64,000 bases of DNA from Psychrobacter sp. Pi2-52. GTDB taxonomy: Bacteria; Pseudomonadota; Gammaproteobacteria; Pseudomonadales; Moraxellaceae. The translations under genes and the position numbers were made by a program. Positions 55,906 to 64,000 of the stretch are shown one piece after another. The DNA is taken from NCBI RefSeq assembly GCF_904846705.1, contig NZ_CAJHBS010000001.1, forward strand, positions 1-64,000, in the 5' to 3' direction. The notes under the pieces were generated by a model. It was not told the origin of the DNA. It did no database searches and worked only from the letters and a program-made list of their open reading frames with translations. Within the stretch, counting starts at the first letter, position 1, and each line of letters opens with the position of its first letter.

Positions 55906-55910
55906 AGACT

Positions 55911-56037
55911 ATAGACATTTTATTTACTATTAATACGTATATCTGTCATTGGCTTGCTTGATTTTAAAAACATTTACAAGAATATGCGACGCAAAATCCT
56001 GACTTACTTCTCGAATAAAAGATAGTACCTAAAGTTG
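55911..56037. other. Spacer before the TauE/SafE gene
   Basis: This short non-coding stretch is the transition from element remnant to chromosome. No feature was recognised. Confidence 0.35.
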
Positions 56038-56841
56038 CTACAAAACACCAAGTCCACTTAAAAACAACTGCCCACCAGCAACGAGTAGTAATACGCCAAA
56101 TAATCTCTTTAACGTCAACGCAGGTAATACATGCGCAAGCTTTGCCCCTACTTTTGCCATCGCAAAGCTGGCCACTGAAATACATATAAAACCAGTAACA
56201 TGTATAAAGCCTATCGTGCCTTCAGGCATATTTACAACGTCTTGACCAAACCAAGCAAAGCCAGCCGCGCCAGCCAACGCGATGGGTAAACCACATGCTG
56301 CAGAGGTACCGACGGATTGTCTCATCGATAATCCTGACCAATTCAAAAATGGCACCGTTAGACTACCACCACCAATACCAAAAATAGATGATGCCAGCCC
56401 AATACCGGTGCCGGCACCAAACTGTAAACTCGCAGGCGGTAACGGCTTGACCATCTGATCTTTGTTCGATAAAAACAGCATTTTTAGCGCCATTAATAAA
56501 GCACCCACACCGATAATCATTTGTAGTATCTGACCATCAATCATGTCAGCAATACCAGCACCGACCAAACTACCAATGATTAGTCCTAGAGCCATATTGC
56601 GCCAAACTTCCCAGCGCACGCTGTCATGCTTATGATGCGCCATCAATGAGCTGAGAGAAGTGACTGCAATCGTTGCCAAGGAAGTGCCAATCGCTAAATG
56701 TGTGACCACCTCAGGTGGAAAGGCGTACGCCGTAAAAATCCATACCAGCACTGGTACGATAATCATGCCACCACCGATGCCGAACAAACCTGCACTGAGT
56801 CCTGCAAAAGCACCAGCAATGATAAACCACACATACAACAT
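56038..56841 (-). CDS. TauE/SafE-family permease
   Basis: The 267-residue inner-membrane protein has about eight helices. Glycine-rich repeats are typical of the TauE/SafE (former DUF81) family: GLSAGLFGIGGGMIIVPVLV near the start and GLASSIFGIGGGSLTVPFLN in the second half. The family exports sulfite, sulfoacetate or other organic anions. It lies outside attachment copy 3 and before the malonate genes. A malonate or sulfur-related substrate cannot be decided. Confidence 0.88.
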   Translation of the reverse strand: MLYVWFIIAGAFAGLSAGLFGIGGGMIIVPVLVWIFTAYAFPPEVVTHLAIGTSLATIAVTSLSSLMAHHKHDSVRWEVWRNMALGLIIGSLVGAGIADMIDGQILQMIIGVGALLMALKMLFLSNKDQMVKPLPPASLQFGAGTGIGLASSIFGIGGGSLTVPFLNWSGLSMRQSVGTSAACGLPIALAGAAGFAWFGQDVVNMPEGTIGFIHVTGFICISVASFAMAKVGAKLAHVLPALTLKRLFGVLLLVAGGQLFLSGLGVL

Positions 56842-56956
56842 GTAACGCCTACCTTTTAGTGATTCTCAGTCGTAAATAAATATGATAACTGCTCTGTAGC
56901 ACAATCTGGGCAAGCATACTGAGAATATAATCAGCAAGCACTAACCCAATTAAATC

Positions 56957-57880
56957 CTATCGGTTTCTATCGATCCACGCTTGTAACCCATCGATATTGC
57001 GAAAGTCATCCCAGCTTCTACATGGAATATGTGGCATCACATTATTGATCATCTTGGACAGTGCGCTGCCTGGCCCTATCTCTATGACCATGTTCGGCTG
57101 ATACTCTTCAAGCGTCTCCAGACACAAATACCAATCTAAAGGGTGATCAACTTGCTGCGATAAGATGCGTAAACCTTGTTCAGTATCGCTATATCTTGTG
57201 CCTTCAGTAGCACTAATAATAGGTATCTGCATTGGATGCAGCGTCAGAGACTGTGTATAGCTACTAAATGCGTCTGCAGCAGATTGCATCATGACCGTAT
57301 GTGAGGGCACGGATACCTTCAGTCGTTGAATATTTTGAGCACCTAAGGTCTGAGCAACTTGAGTGGCCTGCTCAAGGTTTTCACTATTGCCAGCGATGAT
57401 GAATTGGTCTCTATTAATCTTGATAGACAAATGGGTTTGGCTTTCTGCAAGTAGGTAATCAAGTTTACTATCGGGCACACCTTTGATGGCCAATAATCCA
57501 CTAGACTCTGTGACCGCATCTTGCATAAGGTTAGCTCTTTTATTGACCATATCTAGACCAGCAGCATAGCTGAGCTGACTACTACAACAAAAAGCACTGA
57601 CCTCGCCCAGAGAGTATCCAGAAAAAGCCATTGGCATACCTATCATCTGCTGAAGACGGTGCCAGCGATAATACTGCAAAGTATAAATAAATGGTTGTGC
57701 AACCTGATTGTCAAACAGTCGACTCTCAAGCAATTGATTGTCATCAACTGGGTCAGCAAACAACTCAGGTACTACTGAGGCTAATAAAGATTGCTCATCA
57801 CTCGACATCTTACTCAGTATTTCATCGACATGCGCTTGGCTCTGTAGCCCCTGCCCGCTAAATAGGATAATTAAATTCAT
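56957..57880 (-). CDS. mdcH: Malonate decarboxylase epsilon subunit (malonyl-CoA:ACP transacylase)
   Basis: MdcH loads malonyl onto the decarboxylase carrier protein. The nucleophile serine (S90) lies in FSGYSLGEVSAF, the catalytic histidine in VPSHTVMM, and the N-terminal LFSGQG is typical of acyltransferases. It has 307 residues. It is the last gene of the minus-strand mdc operon and overlaps mdcB by 23 bp. Confidence 0.92.
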   Translation of the reverse strand: MNLIILFSGQGLQSQAHVDEILSKMSSDEQSLLASVVPELFADPVDDNQLLESRLFDNQVAQPFIYTLQYYRWHRLQQMIGMPMAFSGYSLGEVSAFCCSSQLSYAAGLDMVNKRANLMQDAVTESSGLLAIKGVPDSKLDYLLAESQTHLSIKINRDQFIIAGNSENLEQATQVAQTLGAQNIQRLKVSVPSHTVMMQSAADAFSSYTQSLTLHPMQIPIISATEGTRYSDTEQGLRILSQQVDHPLDWYLCLETLEEYQPNMVIEIGPGSALSKMINNVMPHIPCRSWDDFRNIDGLQAWIDRNR

Positions 57881-58754
57881 TTTCTACCTTATACAAAAAA
57901 ATCGTGACCGCGAGTAGATCAGCACTGCCACCTGGGCTGAGGTTATGCTGAATGAAGTACTGATTGATCTCGTTTACTTGTTGTCGCCAGTCGCTCTGAT
58001 ATACGCCACCTGCTTGCAAAAATTGCGTGGCCAATCGCTGTGCATTTCTTAAACTGTCTATGCCGCCGCGCCAGACAATATTGGTATCTGACAACACAGA
58101 TATCAGCAGCATCAACGTCTGCATGCTAGATTTTTCAAAGTCTTGCGTACGATATACAGTCTCGTAAAAACAAGGCAATATCTGATCCTGAATGACTTCA
58201 AAACCGTTAGCAACCATTTCAATCGCACCAGTAATACCGTACTGTTTGAACATTATTTGCCCATGACTATTTGGGTCACGGGCTAGGCGCGTGTTCAAAT
58301 CAACTTGCCAGTGCTCCACCAATTGTGCGCAAATATTCTTAGGGGTCAAAGGTATTTCTACTTGTATGCATCGACCAATAGCAGCGCAGACAAAACCTAG
58401 ATTAAATATCGCGCCTTTATGGGTATTGATACTATGGGTGGCCTGCCGCATCTTTTCTTCTTGATAGACACCTTGGTTTTTGATGTCATCAAAAGGCTTA
58501 TCTTCATAGCCAAATTGACTTAAAATCGCAAAATAACCTTTTAATGAAGTGATGCTATCTATAAACGTCTGGTGATTCATGTCGATATGGCTACCATTAC
58601 TTGATGGGCAGACCAAACCAGGTTTGTTTTCTAAGCTCAGCTCATCATATAGGGCTTCACACGCCAAGGCATCAATATGCTGCCAAATGGCCTGCTGAGG
58701 TCGCTGCGATACTTGCAGATGCTGTGTTTGATTTAACAAAGTGCTCATAGTCAT
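57858..58754 (-). CDS. mdcB: Triphosphoribosyl-dephospho-CoA synthase
   Basis: MdcB/CitG-type enzymes join ATP and dephospho-CoA to make the prosthetic-group precursor for MdcC. It has 298 residues with the conserved ELSLENKPGLVCPSSNGSHID and HNLSPGGSADLLAVTIFL. Its start region overlaps the end of mdcG by about 83 bp in another frame, an unusually long overlap. A later start is possible but removes part of the conserved N-terminus. Confidence 0.9.
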   Translation of the reverse strand: MTMSTLLNQTQHLQVSQRPQQAIWQHIDALACEALYDELSLENKPGLVCPSSNGSHIDMNHQTFIDSITSLKGYFAILSQFGYEDKPFDDIKNQGVYQEEKMRQATHSINTHKGAIFNLGFVCAAIGRCIQVEIPLTPKNICAQLVEHWQVDLNTRLARDPNSHGQIMFKQYGITGAIEMVANGFEVIQDQILPCFYETVYRTQDFEKSSMQTLMLLISVLSDTNIVWRGGIDSLRNAQRLATQFLQAGGVYQSDWRQQVNEINQYFIQHNLSPGGSADLLAVTIFLYKVENEFNYPI

Positions 58755-59406
58755 CGGTATTCCATCCTAGTAATACGTCTACATTTTGAAGCTTGATATC
58801 ATCTAAGGTCTTTACTAAGACCGTTGGGATATCAAACATAATGGCATAGGTAAGCTCATTGAAAGAGATATCACTACCTCCTTGTAGTCTGATCTCTCCA
58901 TCAATTTTTAAATCAGCCACAGCACTCGCAAGACGATTGAACGCGGCGATTTCTAATAGTACTGGCGCAATGTTATTGTTATTGGCAACGATCAATAGAT
59001 CTAAATCTGAAGTCGGTCTGACAAAGGATAACCCTGTAAAATATTGGTTGGCAAATGAGCCATAGGCATATACCTCGCATTCTAAGCGGGTACAGCAATT
59101 GATAAATTTTTGTGCGTGTTGTTGAATCGCCGTAGGCAATTGAGGGATTAAAGCGGTAAGCGCTAGCGGTGTAGTCACGACTTGCGGTAGTTTAGGTAAG
59201 GTCAGCGCCAACCTATATTTGCGACCGTCTTCGATATAGCTGGTCGCGACTTTGGTGACATTGTCCATATCTTGTCGACATACTGTGAGTGGCTGCTGAG
59301 AGCAAATCATGTCGTCAACAGCCAGCGTCACCGAGGCAGGCAGAGAGGCATTCAGAAAACTGTATGATTCATGCGCTTGTAAATAAACCAAATCATGACG
59401 CTGCAT
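58672..59406 (-). CDS. mdcG: Phosphoribosyl-dephospho-CoA transferase
   Basis: MdcG transfers the 2'-(5''-phosphoribosyl)-3'-dephospho-CoA group to the carrier protein MdcC. A nucleotidyltransferase-like YGSFANQYFTGL, then RPTSDLDLLIV, carries the acidic metal ligands. It has 244 residues, somewhat longer than usual at the C-terminus, where it overlaps mdcB. AAGGAGAG precedes the ATG. Confidence 0.9.
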   Translation of the reverse strand: MQRHDLVYLQAHESYSFLNASLPASVTLAVDDMICSQQPLTVCRQDMDNVTKVATSYIEDGRKYRLALTLPKLPQVVTTPLALTALIPQLPTAIQQHAQKFINCCTRLECEVYAYGSFANQYFTGLSFVRPTSDLDLLIVANNNNIAPVLLEIAAFNRLASAVADLKIDGEIRLQGGSDISFNELTYAIMFDIPTVLVKTLDDIKLQNVDVLLGWNTDDYEHFVKSNTASASIAATSAGHLAAY

Positions 59407-59471
59407 GGTGCTCTCCTTTATACCTCAACTGAAACTATACATACCTACTAAAAGCATATACTTCTATCACA

Positions 59472-60188
59472 CTAAGCCATTAAAACTGCTTCGACGATCT
59501 CATTACACAAAACACGCCCTTCTCTATCTTCTGCTATTTTCCGGCGATCATCTATGAGAAAACTATCTGTGTGACCCATCTGTGAGGCTAGTGCATTTTC
59601 GACTAAATGCGCATCTAACGTCGTCCAAATGTCATTGACAGCGCCCATAGCATGATAGTTTTCTACGCCTGGGGCAAAAACAGCCGATGTCTCTGACAAG
59701 GATTTTAGCTTATCTAGCGGTATCTTGGTCACTCGTGACATCGCTTGTAGGTCCATCACTTTGACTTGGCTTGTCTGTAACGCAAACACTTGATTGGTCA
59801 TGAGACCATAAGATAAGAAGCCACCACTGACCGCCTCGCCCAACACAATGGCGAGGTTGGGATGACCACGGCGCCTGAGCAAATCGACACAAGATGCCAG
59901 ATGCGCAAAGGTTCTATTAAGGCATAACAGCTCATCTGCTCGTGAGGAGTCTTGTCCTAAGGTATCGACGATAAATACGATGGGTGTCTTCTGATCTTGA
60001 GCAATGACATCCAAAATCTCATTGGCCAGCGTCATGGCGATGAACTGGTTCATCGCAGCAGAGTCGACTGTGCCGATGATTTCAACTTTACCCAATTTGG
60101 TTTCGGCGCTACCGCGTATCATTGAGTTATTGATTTGGTAATCGAGCTGATTTGGAAACAGAGTCTCTAAAACGGTTTGAGTTTGCAT
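59472..60188 (-). CDS. mdcE: Malonate decarboxylase gamma subunit
   Basis: MdcE with MdcD forms the carboxyl-transferase-like core that decarboxylates malonyl-S-ACP. It has 238 residues with FIVDTLGQDSSRADELLCLN and AIVLGEAVSGGFLSYGLM, the crotonase-like glycine motif. It lies 4 bp after mdcD, so the two are coupled. Confidence 0.92.
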   Translation of the reverse strand: MQTQTVLETLFPNQLDYQINNSMIRGSAETKLGKVEIIGTVDSAAMNQFIAMTLANEILDVIAQDQKTPIVFIVDTLGQDSSRADELLCLNRTFAHLASCVDLLRRRGHPNLAIVLGEAVSGGFLSYGLMTNQVFALQTSQVKVMDLQAMSRVTKIPLDKLKSLSETSAVFAPGVENYHAMGAVNDIWTTLDAHLVENALASQMGHTDSFLIDDRRKIAEDREGRVLCNEIVEAVLMA

Positions 60189-60192
60189 GATG

Positions 60193-61080
60193 TTATCCTT
60201 TTTTAATGTCTCTGATCTGCTGAGCGCTTAGTAGGGAAATAGAGTCAGGGTTATCAATATGCATGGCCTGCCAAATAGGTATGCTGTCTTTTTGCCCAAA
60301 CCATTTATCATACTGCTGCTGCAATCCGGCTTGGCGCTGCTGTAAATAAGCCAAATCCAACTCTATCGCAGGTTGAGCCAATGCCTCCATAATCCCTTGC
60401 TTGATATCATCTACATCATCTTCTACTAAAAAATCGACGTGATCGAGTAAGTAACGTGTTTTGCCACCTGTCACGCGCCAGACCAGCGCGCGGTCTTTAG
60501 AATCAAACTCTTCAACACCTTTAATGGTTTCAATCACTTCAGGACCTGAAAGCGCTAAACGCCCTTCTTCTGTCATGATGACATGTGTACTCAAGCATGC
60601 ACAGATTCCCATACCACCAAAGGCACCATTTGTACCGCCGATGACAGTGATAATCGGAATGCCTGCATCACGCACTTTGAGCATCGCTCGCATAATCTCG
60701 GAAATAGTGATGAGTCCTGCATTTGCCTCGTGCAAACGTACACCGCCTGAGTCCACAAAAAACACCACGGCTTTGGGCTTATTTTCGATGGCTTTGAGTA
60801 ACGTACCAACGATTTTTGCGCCGTGAATCTCTCCTACCGCACCGCCCATGAATTTCCCTTCTTGAGCGATAATGTATATTGGTTCATCTTGGATAGTTGC
60901 TTGTCCAATAATCACCCCATCATCAAAACTACCGACAATATCGAGTGAAGCAAGGTTTGGACTTACTGGTATGCTACCGGGTTTCAGTATTTCTTGAAAA
61001 CTGCTCTGATCAACGATACTGGCAATACGATTACGCGCCGTTTTTTCATAAAAGCTCTTTTGAATATATGAGTTATCCAT
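60193..61080 (-). CDS. mdcD: Malonate decarboxylase beta subunit
   Basis: This is the carboxyltransferase-family subunit of 295 residues. Oxyanion and active-site glycine motifs are GGTNGAFGGMGICACLSTHV and KFMGGAVGEIHGAKIVG. The start ARNRIASIVDQSSFQEIL is typical. Its start overlaps the mdcC stop by 8 bp. Confidence 0.93.
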   Translation of the reverse strand: MDNSYIQKSFYEKTARNRIASIVDQSSFQEILKPGSIPVSPNLASLDIVGSFDDGVIIGQATIQDEPIYIIAQEGKFMGGAVGEIHGAKIVGTLLKAIENKPKAVVFFVDSGGVRLHEANAGLITISEIMRAMLKVRDAGIPIITVIGGTNGAFGGMGICACLSTHVIMTEEGRLALSGPEVIETIKGVEEFDSKDRALVWRVTGGKTRYLLDHVDFLVEDDVDDIKQGIMEALAQPAIELDLAYLQQRQAGLQQQYDKWFGQKDSIPIWQAMHIDNPDSISLLSAQQIRDIKKG

Positions 61081-61390
61081 GTAATTCGTCCTCCAAGATA
61101 TTAATCGCTTGGCTCAAGCGTAAGCTCACTACGGCAGGCGTCGCCCCCATATCATTGATTTTAAACTCCAGACCACCCACAGCATAACGATCAGAGAAGT
61201 CTTGTAGTACCGCTTTCCAGATATGATCGAAGCCTGTCACGGAGGTATCGATAATAAAATTACTTTTGGCGCTATCAGCCAGTGGTGATACCAGCACTTC
61301 TAAATTACCAGAACCGACCACGCCGCAAATCACCTCTTTTTTGGCGTCTTTGATGGGCTGTGAATCGAAATTAAAATTAAGTACATTCAT
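61073..61390 (-). CDS. mdcC: Malonate decarboxylase acyl carrier protein (delta subunit)
   Basis: The 105-residue carrier has the prosthetic-group serine in GVVGSGNLEVLV (about residue 27). The sequence DRYAVGGLEFKINDMGATPA is conserved in the family. It sits between mdcA and mdcD as in Acinetobacter. Confidence 0.93.
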   Translation of the reverse strand: MNVLNFNFDSQPIKDAKKEVICGVVGSGNLEVLVSPLADSAKSNFIIDTSVTGFDHIWKAVLQDFSDRYAVGGLEFKINDMGATPAVVSLRLSQAINILEDELHG

Positions 61391-61417
61391 CGTTGTGTCC
61401 TTATTTTTTGTATTGTT

Positions 61418-63073
61418 TTACCAGTTTCTAAAGCGACTTGGTGGCGAGTAGGTGCCATTAGACCATTTCACCAAATCTTTAATGGATTTTGCCGCTAGCA
61501 AATCTCTCGTCGCTTTTGAGGCATCAATACCTAAGTCTTCTGGTCTTTGGATAATCCCGCGCGCTCTTAGCGCTTTCACTTGTTCATGGTCACGTTTTAT
61601 TCCAACAGGTGTATAGCCTGCGACACCGCGAATCGCTTGTTCTCGCTCCTCTGGCGTACGGCACAGCAGCAAGTTTGCAATACCTTCTTCTGTCACAATA
61701 TGCGTCACATCATCGCCGTATATCATGATAGGCGGTAAATCACTGCCCATTTTTTCTTGTAGCTGCCACGCATCTAGCTCTTCAACAAACACCGAATCCA
61801 TCTGTTCACGATAAGTTTCGACCATTTGTACCACCAGCTTACGTCCCTTTACTACGCGTCCATCTGTCGCCTCTTGACCTGCTTTGAGATAGGCATAGCT
61901 AGAATGCCTGCGTCCATGAGGATCTGAGCCCATATTGGGTGCACCGCCAAAACCAGCAATGCGATCAACCGTCGCGGTCGAGCTATTGCCCTGTAAATCA
62001 ATCTGTAGGGTTGAGCCAATAAATAAATCACAGGCATACAAGCCTGCGGTCTGACTAAAGGCACGATTCGATCGCATGCTGCCATCTTTGCCCGTAAAGA
62101 ATACATCAGAGCGATTTTCTATATATTCGTCCATGCCCACTTCGGAGCCAAAGCTATGAACACTTTCAACAAAGCCACTTTCTATAGCTGGAATCATTGT
62201 CGGATGTGGATTGAGCGCCCAATTGGTACAAATTTTACCTTTTAGGTTTAATTCTGCACCGTAGGTAGGTAATAGCAATTCGATGGCAGCGGTATTAAAA
62301 CCAATACCATGATTCAAGCGTTTGATTTGGTATGGTTCATAAATACCCTTAATCACCATCATCGCCATCAATATCTGCACTTCAGTGATCTGAGCAGGGT
62401 CGCGGGTAAATAACGGCTCAATATAGTTAGGACGCGGTGCCACGATAAAGAAATCGACCCAGTCTGCGGGGATATCCACGCGTGGTACGCTGTCAACTAG
62501 CTCATTGACCTGCACAATGACGATGCCGCTTTTGAAAGCCGTCGCTTCTACAATCGCTGGAGTATCTTCAGTATTCGGACCGGTATAAAGGTTGCCTTCT
62601 GCATCCGCAGAGTGTGCGGTAATCAGGCAGACATTCGGGGTTAAATCGATAAAGTATCGACCATATAACTCTAGGTACGTATGAATAGAACCAATTTGGA
62701 TTTTTTGGTTCTGAACCAGTTTTGCCAGTCTCAATGCTTGTGGCCCTGCAAAAGAAAAGTCAACTTTACTAGCAATACCTTTATCAAAGATATCAATGTG
62801 GCTAGGTAGTGCCAAGACTGACTGCAATATGTGCAAGTTGTTTAAGACATCACTATTGCACTGAGACAGACACTCAGACAAAAAATCCGCTTGTTTTTGA
62901 TTGTTACCCTCGATGCATACTCTATCTTCAGGAGACAGGACGGTTTCTAGTAATTCAATAGCACGGTTGTTCGGGACAAGCTTCTCTAACCCTTTGCTTT
63001 TGGCAGCATCGAGCTTTTTATCACGGCGTATTTTTTGTAAGTTCCAGATTTTTTCTTCAGTATTCGCTTTCAT
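61418..63073 (-). CDS. mdcA: Malonate decarboxylase alpha subunit (acetyl-S-ACP:malonate ACP transferase)
   Basis: MdcA exchanges acetyl for malonyl on the carrier protein. It has 551 residues, the usual length, with a CoA-transferase-like fold (ALNPHPTMIPAIESGFVESV; RIAGFGGAPNMGSDPHGRRH). It lies 21 bp after the transporter gene in the operon. Confidence 0.94.
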   Translation of the reverse strand: MKANTEEKIWNLQKIRRDKKLDAAKSKGLEKLVPNNRAIELLETVLSPEDRVCIEGNNQKQADFLSECLSQCNSDVLNNLHILQSVLALPSHIDIFDKGIASKVDFSFAGPQALRLAKLVQNQKIQIGSIHTYLELYGRYFIDLTPNVCLITAHSADAEGNLYTGPNTEDTPAIVEATAFKSGIVIVQVNELVDSVPRVDIPADWVDFFIVAPRPNYIEPLFTRDPAQITEVQILMAMMVIKGIYEPYQIKRLNHGIGFNTAAIELLLPTYGAELNLKGKICTNWALNPHPTMIPAIESGFVESVHSFGSEVGMDEYIENRSDVFFTGKDGSMRSNRAFSQTAGLYACDLFIGSTLQIDLQGNSSTATVDRIAGFGGAPNMGSDPHGRRHSSYAYLKAGQEATDGRVVKGRKLVVQMVETYREQMDSVFVEELDAWQLQEKMGSDLPPIMIYGDDVTHIVTEEGIANLLLCRTPEEREQAIRGVAGYTPVGIKRDHEQVKALRARGIIQRPEDLGIDASKATRDLLAAKSIKDLVKWSNGTYSPPSRFRNW

Positions 63074-63094
63074 AAGACTTCCTTTCTCTGATCA

Positions 63095-63853
63095 TTAAAA
63101 GAATGCATTGACGGTCAAGAAGAATACAGATGGCCCCAATAGCGCGCCCAGTCCTGTATAAAAAGTCGCCACTAATGCACCATATGGCACTAGCCTGACA
63201 TCCGTCCCTGCCAATCCAGCGGCGACCCCACTCGTCGTACCGACCAAGCCACCAAAAATCATGGCAGAGCGCGGGCTTTTGAGGCGCATGAACTTGGCAA
63301 GTAATGGTGTTGAAATCATAAAGAACACAGCTTTGATCAAACCAATGGCAATAGATAAGGCTATAACCTCTGAGCTTGCACCAATAGCAGTGCCTGTGAT
63401 CGGGCCTACAATATAAGTCATCGCACCCGCACCAATTGTTGTCATGGAGACAGCATCTCTATAACCTAGTGTCCATGCCACAGCAGCGCCCACTACAAAA
63501 GGAATAACACATCCTAATAACAAGGCAATCATGCCAATCTTGCCAGCGCTCTTTATTTCTTTAACATCGACCTCAAAAGCCGTGGATGAGATAGCAAGAT
63601 CTCGCAGCATCGCACCACCTAAGAGCGCGAAGCCTGAAAAAATTTCGATATCAGAAATACCCTTACTACCAGTGGTATATAGACCTGCAAAATAGGCAGC
63701 AATCAAGCCGAGCGTGATCGCTATCGCAGAAGACTGCAGCTTGCCTTTAGTGAGATATTTAGATAGTACTTGAGAGAGCAGCATCACAAGACCTGTCACT
63801 GCGATGGCAGTAACAAAACTGTTTTTAGTGAGCGTCTGTATAATTAAGTCCAT
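63095..63853 (-). CDS. mdcM: Malonate transporter subunit M
   Basis: The 252-residue membrane protein has about seven or eight helices, matching MadM/MdcM (GGAMLRDLAISSTAFEVDVK; GAMTYIVGPITGTAIGASSE). With MadL/MdcL it imports malonate with sodium or protons. The mdcL gene is expected just upstream, at the right edge. Confidence 0.92.
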   Translation of the reverse strand: MDLIIQTLTKNSFVTAIAVTGLVMLLSQVLSKYLTKGKLQSSAIAITLGLIAAYFAGLYTTGSKGISDIEIFSGFALLGGAMLRDLAISSTAFEVDVKEIKSAGKIGMIALLLGCVIPFVVGAAVAWTLGYRDAVSMTTIGAGAMTYIVGPITGTAIGASSEVIALSIAIGLIKAVFFMISTPLLAKFMRLKSPRSAMIFGGLVGTTSGVAAGLAGTDVRLVPYGALVATFYTGLGALLGPSVFFLTVNAFF

Positions 63854-63920
63854 TTAATTATTCCTTATTGCGCTTAAATTAGTGGGTTTCGTTGTCTGGT
63901 CAATGAAATGATGATGACCT

Positions 63921-64000
63921 TTAGGACAGCTGGTCAATCACGGGCTGATCCTCATCCCATGTAAAGGTGTCGTAATCATCGGCCATGTTGTTAAGCCAAC
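63921..64000 (-). CDS. Partial gene at the right edge, unidentified
   Basis: The minus strand is open to the window edge and ends in WDEDQPVIDQLS and a stop at 63921, 68 bp before mdcM. About 25 codons are visible. In the Acinetobacter order this is where mdcL would be, but the acidic, hydrophilic tail does not itself identify MdcL. Confidence 0.4.
   Translation of the reverse strand, partial: WLNNMADDYDTFTWDEDQPVIDQLS

Larger units (their letters stand above)
55573..55910. mobile_element. Remnant of a third, almost deleted element
   Basis: It combines a left-end flank like that of island I (55573-55719) with a scrap of the third trio recombinase (55780-55905). Everything between is deleted. 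It adjoins chromosomal genes on the right. Confidence 0.6.

Noticed and set aside
56038..56841. TauE/SafE permease as part of the sulfur island
   Set aside because: It lies outside attachment copy 3 and the element remnant, so despite the possible sulfite link I treat it as chromosomal.

Overview
The window looks like a chromosomal segment of a gammaproteobacterium of the Moraxellaceae, most likely Psychrobacter. The evidence is an AdeIJK/AcrAB-OprM-like efflux operon, a HemB with an aspartate-type metal site, and a malonate decarboxylase locus in the order known from Acinetobacter (mdc M-A-C-D-E-G-B-H). Base composition is moderate and intergenic DNA is AT-rich. The genus is inferred; no rRNA is present.

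Layout. (1) 1-9900 is ordinary chromosome: an RND efflux operon (747-7232), hemB (7516-8523) and a glutathionyl-hydroquinone reductase on the minus strand. (2) A tRNA-Val(GAC) gene at 9901-9977 is the landing site of at least two tandem genomic islands. Its 3' end recurs at 37101-37131 and 55523-55572, each time followed by the same terminator hairpin and related flanking DNA. (3) Island I (about 9978-37131) has the integrase module next to the tRNA (XRE repressor, AlpA-like protein, tyrosine integrase). Then come a small catabolic cargo (TRAP solute-binding lipoprotein, iron alcohol dehydrogenase, SMP-30 lactonase) and a type I restriction-modification defence operon (hsdM-hsdS-dgt-ADP-ribosyltransferase-like gene-hsdR-YgjP protease). 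A captured yggS'-proC fragment and a three-gene recombinase trio follow. Last is a small-gene tail with a solitary Hint-domain protein.

(4) Island II (about 37132-55572) has no recombinase of its own. Its cargo is coherent: a TonB-dependent (probably copper) receptor with a DUF2946-like partner, a large outer-membrane autotransporter-type protein, a cyanide-insensitive cytochrome bd oxidase (cydA-cydB-DUF2474), and a sulfur set. The sulfur set holds an exported sulfide:quinone oxidoreductase, DsrE-like protein, three rhodaneses, an ETHE1-type persulfide dioxygenase, a peroxiredoxin and a TsdA-like thiosulfate dehydrogenase. Together they would oxidise sulfide through persulfide to thiosulfate or tetrathionate while electrons go to an oxidase that tolerates sulfide and cyanide. 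(5) Beyond the third attachment copy lie about 330 bp of a further, nearly deleted element. (6) 56038-64000 is chromosome again: a TauE/SafE permease and the malonate decarboxylase operon, which runs off the right edge.

Several decayed pieces tie the islands together. Fragments of a Fic-family gene sit just inside the right end of both islands, and a scrap of the third trio recombinase lies outside the last attachment site. The same tRNA gene has therefore been occupied repeatedly by related elements. The most novel-looking items are the ADP-ribosyltransferase-like protein inside the type I RM operon, the recombinase trio whose middle member lacks the nucleophilic tyrosine, and the integrase-less sulfide/cyanide-tolerance island.
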